Assembly (NCBI GenBank): GCA_002371755.1 | Contig: DFGM01000177.1 | Span: 1 to 10,287, forward strand | Source of the DNA: Verrucomicrobia bacterium UBA3750 | GTDB taxonomy: Bacteria; Verrucomicrobiota; Kiritimatiellia; RFP12; UBA1067 | Direction of reading: 5' to 3' | Length of the DNA stretch: 10,287 nucleotides | In this document: positions 6,229 to 10,287 of the stretch, piece after piece | Layout of the letters: every line of letters starts with the position of its first letter | Numbering within the stretch: the first letter of the stretch is position 1 | Program-made: the position numbers and the translations under genes | Notes under the pieces: generated by a model | What the model saw: only the letters and a program-made list of their open reading frames with translations | Told to the model about the DNA's origin: nothing | Databases searched by the model: none

Positions 6229-7039
6229 AATGAACGACCACGACAACATACTTGAAGTCCGGGAGCTCAAAGTCTGGTTCCCGGTCAAAAAGGGCATATT
6301 TTCGCGCACTGTGGGCCATGTCAAGGCCGTAGACGGGGTGAGTTTCGATTTGCGACGTGGCGAGACCCTTGGCGTCGTGGGCGAATCCGGATGCGGAAAG
6401 TCTACGACGAGCCGGGCGATACTGATGCTCAATAAGCCCTGCGGCGGCACCATCAAGGTGGATGGCGTCGACATCACGAAGATAGGCGGTAAGGAGCTTC
6501 TCGACTATAGGCGCAAGGTGCAGGTGGTGTTCCAGGATCCGCTCGCTTCTCTCAATCCGCGCCACACCGTCCTTGAGATACTTACAGAGGGCATGGTGTA
6601 CCATGGGTTGTGCCGGCGCGAGGAGAGACGGGAGAAGGGCGCTGAGCTCCTTGAATCGGTTGGGCTTCCTGCCGACATGCTCGATCGCTATCCCCACGAG
6701 TTTTCGGGCGGCCAGCGCCAGAGAATATGCATCGCGCGCGCCATTTCGCTCAAGCCGGAGTTGCTCATATGCGATGAGGCCGTGAGCGCGTTGGATCTTT
6801 CCATTCGCGCACAGGTCCTGGACCTCCTTGCAGACCTCAAGAAGAAACTTTCTCTCTCTTTCCTATTTATTACGCACGATATAGGCGTCGTGCAGCACAT
6901 CGCCGACAGGATAATCGTGATGAACAAGGGCAGGATCGTAGAGCAGGGCTCCTGCGACGAAGTCCTCAAGCACCCGAAAGAGGAATACACGAAATACCTG
7001 ATGGCTTCCGTGCCGAAGATCGGCAAGGAACTCGTGTAG
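6212..7039 (+). CDS. Peptide/oligopeptide-type ABC transporter ATP-binding protein (OppF/YejF C-half-like)
   Basis: This is the cytoplasmic ATPase subunit that powers an ABC importer of the peptide/nickel family. Numbered from the inner ATG at 6230 (269 residues), it shows Walker A GESGCGKST (51-59), Q-loop FQDP (Gln102), signature FSGGQRQR (158-165), Walker B LLICDEAVSALD (178-189) and switch His216 in ITHD. All catalytic parts are present; the usual CDEP is CDEA. The start ILEVRELKVWFPVKKG is typical of OppF/DppF and of the second half of YejF. It ends shortly after the ATPase domain and lacks the longer oligopeptide-type C-terminal extension with its cysteine cluster. Two starts are possible. 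ATG 6212 (275 residues) has GGAG six bases upstream. ATG 6230 fits the family N-terminus and the promoter-like motif but has no Shine-Dalgarno. It could serve the YejA-like protein encoded at 2435, but no permease is present. Confidence 0.9.
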   Translation: MVEYTPMNDHDNILEVRELKVWFPVKKGIFSRTVGHVKAVDGVSFDLRRGETLGVVGESGCGKSTTSRAILMLNKPCGGTIKVDGVDITKIGGKELLDYRRKVQVVFQDPLASLNPRHTVLEILTEGMVYHGLCRREERREKGAELLESVGLPADMLDRYPHEFSGGQRQRICIARAISLKPELLICDEAVSALDLSIRAQVLDLLADLKKKLSLSFLFITHDIGVVQHIADRIIVMNKGRIVEQGSCDEVLKHPKEEYTKYLMASVPKIGKELV

Positions 7040-7068
7040 GACGGAGGGGCGTCCGGCGAAGGGAGAAG

Positions 7069-8295
7069 ATGCAGCTTGCGATGATATTCCGTGTGGCCAT
7101 CAGGGCCATAATGCGCAACAAGACGCGTTCCTTGTTGACGTGCCTTGGCATAATCGTGGGCATAGCGGCCGTCATAGCCGTGATGGCTATAGGCCAGGGC
7201 GCCAAGACGATGATGGTGAAGGAAATCTCCTCCATGGGGAACAACCTGCTCATGGTCTTCCCGGAGCGGCGTAAGCAGGGGACGGTGTCGGGCGGCATGG
7301 GCCAGGGTCAGACTATGACGGCGGGCGATGCGGAAGCCGTCAAGCGCGAGCTCGGCCATCTTGTGCAGGGCGTATCCCCACAGGTACGCACAAGCGTGCA
7401 GATGGTCTACGCCGCAAAAAACTGGTCTGGCAACGTGCAGGGCGTTTCGACCGACATCCTATTCATCAGCAACTGGAATGTGGCGGAAGGGCGCTTCTTC
7501 ACCGAGGACGAGGAAAGCCGCTCCTCGCGAGTCTGCGTAATCGGCACGACCGTGCAGAAGAACCTCTTTGACGGCGAAGATCCCGTCGGCAAGACGATAC
7601 GCCTCAAGAACATGCCTTTCAAGGTGTTGGGCGTTCTTGCATCCAAGGGAGCCAACAACTGGGGGCAGGATCAGGATGACGTCATCATGGCTCCCTACAC
7701 TAGCGTGCAGCGCTATCTCCAGCGCTCGAAGTTCAACAATATCAACATGATGAACCTCTCGCTCGTGACGATGGACAATCTCGATGAGGCGAAGAGGGAG
7801 CTCGCTGCGCTTCTCAGGCAGCGCCACCATCTGGCTGACTACCAGGATGACGACTTCGAGACGCGCGACACGACGGAGATAATGAACACGATCGGCTCCG
7901 TGACCAACCTCATGACGGTGCTTCTGACGGCTGTCGCGGCGATTTCGCTTCTCGTCGGCGGCATCGGCATAATGAACATCATGCTTGTCTCTGTGACGGA
8001 AAGAATAAAGGAGATCGGGCTCAGGATGTCGATTGGCGCTACGCCGGGGAATATCCTCATGCAGTTTCTCCTTGAAGCGGTGACGCTATCGACGGTTGGC
8101 GGCGCGGTTGGCGTGATTGTGGGCGTGGCGGGTGCGCAGGCCATAGGCGCCGTCAAGGGCTGGCCGATACTCATCGAGACGGCTCCAACTGTGGCTGCGT
8201 TCCTTTTCTCGTCGGTGGTGGGGATGTTCTTCGGGTTCTATCCCGCCTATCGCGCATCCAAGCTCAACCCGATTGACTGCCTGCGCTACGAGTGA
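7069..8295 (+). CDS. MacB/FtsX-type ABC transporter permease
   Basis: This 408-residue inner-membrane protein belongs to the mechanotransmission permeases (MacB, LolC/E relatives) that move substrates across the periplasm or release lipoproteins. It begins with the typical RNKTRSLLTCLGIIVGIAAV and first membrane helix (about 22-44). A large periplasmic MacB_PCD domain follows (about 45-275). Three helices then lie near 281-304, 336-360 and 373-395, with the coupling motif ERIKEIGLRMSIGAT (311-325) after the second helix. The end SKLNPIDCLRYE matches the family ending (P-x-x-L-R-x-E). Such permeases work with a LolD-like ATPase and often a membrane-fusion protein. Neither is here; the upstream ATPase is of the peptide-import class. 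AAGG (7059-7062) lies six bases before the chosen ATG; the ATG at 7081 is possible but would trim the family N-terminus. The substrate is unknown. Confidence 0.93.
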   Translation: MQLAMIFRVAIRAIMRNKTRSLLTCLGIIVGIAAVIAVMAIGQGAKTMMVKEISSMGNNLLMVFPERRKQGTVSGGMGQGQTMTAGDAEAVKRELGHLVQGVSPQVRTSVQMVYAAKNWSGNVQGVSTDILFISNWNVAEGRFFTEDEESRSSRVCVIGTTVQKNLFDGEDPVGKTIRLKNMPFKVLGVLASKGANNWGQDQDDVIMAPYTSVQRYLQRSKFNNINMMNLSLVTMDNLDEAKRELAALLRQRHHLADYQDDDFETRDTTEIMNTIGSVTNLMTVLLTAVAAISLLVGGIGIMNIMLVSVTERIKEIGLRMSIGATPGNILMQFLLEAVTLSTVGGAVGVIVGVAGAQAIGAVKGWPILIETAPTVAAFLFSSVVGMFFGFYPAYRASKLNPIDCLRYE

Positions 8296-8334
8296 CGGCG
8301 CTCTGAGGAAACGAAAGGAAGGAACATCGAAACA

Positions 8335-8811
8335 ATGCAGCTGGGAGCGATATTGCACTGGGAGTTCTGGGAGATATTCCGCGCTTGCTGGTTCTGGTGC
8401 GGGCTGGGCGGCTGGATCGTCGCCTCCGTCATAAAGATGTTCATTGCCTACAAGAAGACGCATGAAGTTGATTTCGTGTATCTCGTCTCCACTGGCGGGA
8501 TGCCGTCAAGCCATTCCGCAACCGTCTCTGGTCTTGCGTTCGGGATCGGCTTCACGGAGGGTTTCGGTACGCCTGTCGCCACGCTTGCGATGGCGTTTGC
8601 AATCATCACGATGTTCGACGCAGCCACCGTGCGCCATGCCGCAGGCGAGCACGCAAAAGTGCTGAACGCCATAGTCAAGGATATCAAGGCTCTCAACTTC
8701 AAGCCGCACGGCAGATTGAAAGAGTTGCTCGGGCACACACGCAAGGAGGTGCTTTGGGGCATGGTCGTAGGAATAGCATGGGCGTTGCTGGTTTGTTTGC
8801 TATGGCGCTGA
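8335..8811 (+). CDS. Divergent PAP2-family membrane protein (DUF212/YuiD-like)
   Basis: The product has 158 residues and several hydrophobic segments (about 18-38, 62-78, 80-96 and 139-156), so it is an integral membrane protein. The phosphatase-like motif GGMPSSHSA (54-62) and the later segment VRHAAGEHAKVLN (99-111) match the DUF212 family (B. subtilis YuiD and plant homologues). This family is a shortened relative of PAP2 acid phosphatases. The true substrate is not established; lipid phosphates are the usual suggestion. The histidine of PSSH and the arginine of VRxAAG are present. The Shine-Dalgarno AAAGGAAGGAA (8314-8324) is about ten bases upstream of the ATG, and the gene follows the permease by 39 bases. 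Confidence 0.93.
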   Translation: MQLGAILHWEFWEIFRACWFWCGLGGWIVASVIKMFIAYKKTHEVDFVYLVSTGGMPSSHSATVSGLAFGIGFTEGFGTPVATLAMAFAIITMFDAATVRHAAGEHAKVLNAIVKDIKALNFKPHGRLKELLGHTRKEVLWGMVVGIAWALLVCLLWR

Positions 8812-8900
8812 TTTTCGCAAGCGTCGCCTCGTGGAAGGTGAAGGACTTTCCCTCTCCGGGTAAGGCGGCTTTAGACGTACGGAAGGCTTGCAGGCCGTGA
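8802..8900 (+). CDS. Possible 32-codon coupled small ORF between the DUF212 gene and queH
   Basis: An ATG inside the last codons of the DUF212 gene (stop at 8809-8811) opens a 32-residue frame beginning MALIFASVASWKVKDF. It ends in a TGA that overlaps the preferred queH GTG (GTGA at 8897-8900). Both junctions have the geometry of translational coupling, so ribosomes could pass from DUF212 through this ORF to queH. There is no Shine-Dalgarno and I recognise no family. The peptide may be meaningless and the ORF may be a chance open frame. Homologues or ribosome profiling would be needed to accept it. Confidence 0.2.
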   Translation: MALIFASVASWKVKDFPSPGKAALDVRKACRP

Positions 8901-9421
8901 AAGTGCTCCTTCATACATGTTGCGGACCTTGCGCCAGCGCGTGCGTGCCGCGGCTTAAAGATTGCGGACACGACGTGACGCTCTTTTACGCCAACTCCAA
9001 TATAGATACGCGCGAGGAGTTCGAGAAACGTCTCGCAGAGGCGAAGAAACTTGCCGCTGTCGATGGTGTAGACGTGGTTGCGGCCGGATACGACCACGCC
9101 GATTGGCTCGAAAAGGTCGCTTCCGGATATGAAGACGCCCCGGAAAAGGGCGAGAGGTGTATGCGGTGCTATCGCTACAACCTTGCAAAAACCGAGGAGT
9201 ATGCTGCGACCCACGGCTACGATGCGTTCGCGACATCGCTTACGGTGAGTCCGCACAAGCCAAGCAAGGCGATTTTCGCGGCAAACGAGAGCCCCGGGTT
9301 TCTGAAGGAAGACTTCAAGAAGAAGGATGGCTTCAAGATGTCGGTGCGGAGAGCTGCCGAACTCGGGCTCTACCGTCAGAGTTATTGCGGGTGCGAGTTT
9401 TCCAAGAGGAGTGCAAAATGA
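8897..9421 (+). CDS. queH: Epoxyqueuosine reductase QueH
   Basis: The enzyme reduces epoxyqueuosine in tRNA to queuosine, the last step of modifying the wobble base of His, Tyr, Asn and Asp tRNAs. It is the cobalamin-independent alternative to QueG and is common in anaerobes. From the GTG at 8897 the product has 174 residues. It has the metal-binding cysteines CCGPC (8-12), the pair in ERCMRCYRYNL (Cys88, Cys91), and QSYCGCEFS (Cys164, Cys166), plus TSLTVSPHK (113-121), all family hallmarks (COG1636/DUF208). I prefer this GTG to the TTG at 8888: GGAAGG (8881-8886) is ten bases before the GTG but only one base before the TTG, and MKVLLHTCCGPC is the usual family start. The stop overlaps folB as ATGA. 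The substrate includes tRNA-His(GTG), which is encoded at the start of the window. Confidence 0.96.
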   Translation: MKVLLHTCCGPCASACVPRLKDCGHDVTLFYANSNIDTREEFEKRLAEAKKLAAVDGVDVVAAGYDHADWLEKVASGYEDAPEKGERCMRCYRYNLAKTEEYAATHGYDAFATSLTVSPHKPSKAIFAANESPGFLKEDFKKKDGFKMSVRRAAELGLYRQSYCGCEFSKRSAK

Positions 9422-9798
9422 CGCTTGAGATAAGTGGCATAGAGGTTGATTGCGTGATAGGCGAGCGCCCTGACGAGCGCACGCGCCTCCAGCGCATCCG
9501 CGTGGATGCGATGCTCGAGACGGATGGCAAAGCCGCTCTGACCGACGAGCTTGCCGATGCCGTGGACTACGTGACGCTCGCCGAAGCGATACGCAAGGCA
9601 CTCGTGGAGGCGAAGTGCAAGCTCATAGAGCGTGCGGCCGAGATCGCGGTTTCGGAGGCGATGAAGTTTGCGCCTGTCCAGGCGGCGCAGGTGCGCGTCA
9701 CCAAATCCGGCGCCGTGCCTGGAATCGGCTCGGCTTCGGCCACGGCAAGAAAGGAGAACGGCAAATGCGGGCAGCGGAAACATTGGTGGCTCTTCTGA
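9418..9798 (+). CDS. folB: Dihydroneopterin aldolase (FolB family)
   Basis: The enzyme converts 7,8-dihydroneopterin to 6-hydroxymethyl-dihydropterin and glycolaldehyde in folate synthesis. The 126-residue product shows the family pattern: IEVDCVIGERPDER near the start, TDELADAVDYVTLAEAI (42-58), LIERAAEIA (69-77) and VRVTKSGAV (92-100). Glu20, Tyr51, Glu71 and Lys96 align by eye with E. coli FolB Glu21, Tyr53, Glu73 and Lys98. The usual SKPGAV is TKSGAV, losing the proline. The last 14 or so residues, including KHWWLF, lie beyond the conserved fold and come from sequence that also holds the next gene's ribosome binding site and start, so the tail may be functionally neutral. The ATG is in an ATGA overlap with queH. 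The frame is open upstream to 9157, but that part is a shadow of queH. Confidence 0.9.
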   Translation: MTLEISGIEVDCVIGERPDERTRLQRIRVDAMLETDGKAALTDELADAVDYVTLAEAIRKALVEAKCKLIERAAEIAVSEAMKFAPVQAAQVRVTKSGAVPGIGSASATARKENGKCGQRKHWWLF

Positions 9799-10241
9799 AG
9801 GCGAAGGGTTTGACTTGCGCCACGGCCGAGAGTTGCACGGGTGGCGGCATAGGCGCGGCTATTACGTCCGTGCCAGGCTCCAGCGATGTATTCTTGGGCG
9901 GCGTGATTAGCTACGCCAATTCGGTGAAAAAGGACGTCCTTTGCGTAAAAGACGAAACTTTGGCTTCGCACGGCGCCGTTTCGCCTGAGACGGCCGCCCA
10001 GATGGCCGAGGGGGCGAAACGCATCTTGTCCGCCGATATCGCAGTCAGCGTGACGGGTATCGCGGGTCCTGGCGGCGGCTCGCCGGAAAAGCCTGTCGGC
10101 CTTGTATGGTTTGGAATCGCCGCAAATGGCGCCCGGACGCGTACGGAAAAGGCGCTTTTCCAGGGCGACCGCGATACTGTGCGCGCCCAGGCTGTCGTTC
10201 ACGCCATCGGCATGCTCACCGTCGCCGCAGCACAGGCATGA
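9765..10241 (+). CDS. pncC: CinA C-terminal domain protein (NMN amidohydrolase, PncC)
   Basis: The enzyme deamidates nicotinamide mononucleotide to nicotinic acid mononucleotide, recycling pyridine nucleotides. The 158-residue product is the stand-alone CinA C-terminal domain, without the N-terminal MoCF-like half found in full CinA. Motifs in order are ATAESCTGGGIG (19-30, with the presumed active-site serine), ISYANSVKKDVL (48-59), SVTGIAGPGGGS (95-106) and KPVGLVWFGIA (109-119). The ATG at 9765 was chosen because AAGGAG (9751-9756) is eight bases upstream and the family N-terminus AAETLVALLKAKG starts there. The in-frame ATG at 9615 would fuse a folB shadow. The gene overlaps the folB end by 34 bases in another frame, so the two are translated together. 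Gene-symbol choice follows the demonstrated activity of YgaD/PncC-type proteins; cinA is an older label. Confidence 0.93.
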   Translation: MRAAETLVALLKAKGLTCATAESCTGGGIGAAITSVPGSSDVFLGGVISYANSVKKDVLCVKDETLASHGAVSPETAAQMAEGAKRILSADIAVSVTGIAGPGGGSPEKPVGLVWFGIAANGARTRTEKALFQGDRDTVRAQAVVHAIGMLTVAAAQA

Positions 10242-10264
10242 CGCAATGGTATGTTGTGCGGTAG

Positions 10265-10286
10265 GGCGGGCAGACCCCTGCCCGCC
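10265..10286 (+). terminator. Strong GC-rich hairpin after pncC (terminator or dispersed repeat)
   Basis: GGCGGGCAG (10265-10273) pairs perfectly with CTGCCCGCC (10278-10286) around the loop ACCC, giving nine pairs, eight of them G-C. It starts 23 bases after the pncC stop. The window ends one base later, so a T tract cannot be judged. It may end the queH-folB-pncC transcript, or be one copy of a repeated intergenic palindrome. Confidence 0.5.
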
Positions 10287-10287
10287 G

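Noticed and set aside
7039..7054. Small hairpin GGACG/CGTCC between the ATPase and MacB-type genes
   Set aside because: Five pairs around a six-base loop with no T tract is too weak to call a terminator, and the next gene's ribosome binding site follows at once.
8888..8896. TTG at 8888 as the queH start
   Set aside because: The ribosome binding site GGAAGG would be only one base away; the GTG at 8897 gives proper spacing and the usual family N-terminus.
8812..8896. preQ1 riboswitch before queH
   Set aside because: The A-rich tail and the conserved loop sequences of the known preQ1 classes are not visible; only generic pairing was found.
8699..9601. A 300-codon minus-strand frame opposite queH and folB
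   Set aside because: It covers genes with clear catalytic motifs and has low-complexity Arg/Ala/Cys composition typical of antisense shadows.

Overview
This window looks like an ordinary chromosomal housekeeping segment of a bacterium. Every supported gene lies on the + strand. GC content is fairly high, about 55-60 % by eye. A Gram-negative envelope is suggested by a MacB-type permease and by a periplasmic family-5 solute-binding protein with a non-lipoprotein signal peptide. The oxygen-independent QueH enzyme fits an anaerobic lifestyle. The lineage cannot be fixed from the sequence alone. A member of the PVC group (Verrucomicrobiota/Kiritimatiellota-like) is only a guess from overall style.

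Layout. Positions 1-130 hold the end of a tRNA-Thr(CGT) gene, cut at its anticodon by the window edge, and a complete tRNA-His(GTG). A COG1579 coiled-coil/zinc-ribbon protein follows (147-875). Eleven bases later comes the RNase P RNA gene rnpB (887-1279). An extended -10 promoter abuts the end of rnpB and drives pyrB (aspartate carbamoyltransferase). Behind pyrB are a YejA-like peptide-binding protein and, through an ATGA overlap, a COG1092-type SAM methyltransferase. Next come upp (uracil phosphoribosyltransferase) and, starting directly at its stop codon, a small Smr-like protein.

The 120 bp from 6092 to 6211 are the only sizeable non-coding stretch apart from rnpB. They hold two overlapping hairpins that cannot form together, then a promoter-like motif very similar to the one before pyrB. 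An OppF/YejF-like ATPase, a MacB-type permease and a DUF212 (divergent PAP2) membrane protein follow. The last block is tightly overlapped: a possible 32-codon ORF, queH, folB and a stand-alone cinA C-terminal domain (pncC). The window ends in a strong GC-rich hairpin.

How the genes relate. pyrB (de novo synthesis) and upp (salvage) both feed UMP. queH (queuosine), folB (folate) and pncC (pyridine-nucleotide salvage) form a cofactor/modified-nucleoside cluster; queuosine and folate synthesis share the same early GTP-derived pteridine chemistry. The transporter parts are incomplete: a binding protein and an ATPase of the peptide-transport family without permeases, and a MacB-type permease without its usual LolD-like ATPase. 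Missing partners must lie outside the window or elsewhere in the genome.

I found no mobile element, CRISPR array, toxin-antitoxin pair or defence island. The most interesting item is the switch-like hairpin pair at 6107-6162. I do not see a convincing new multi-gene system.
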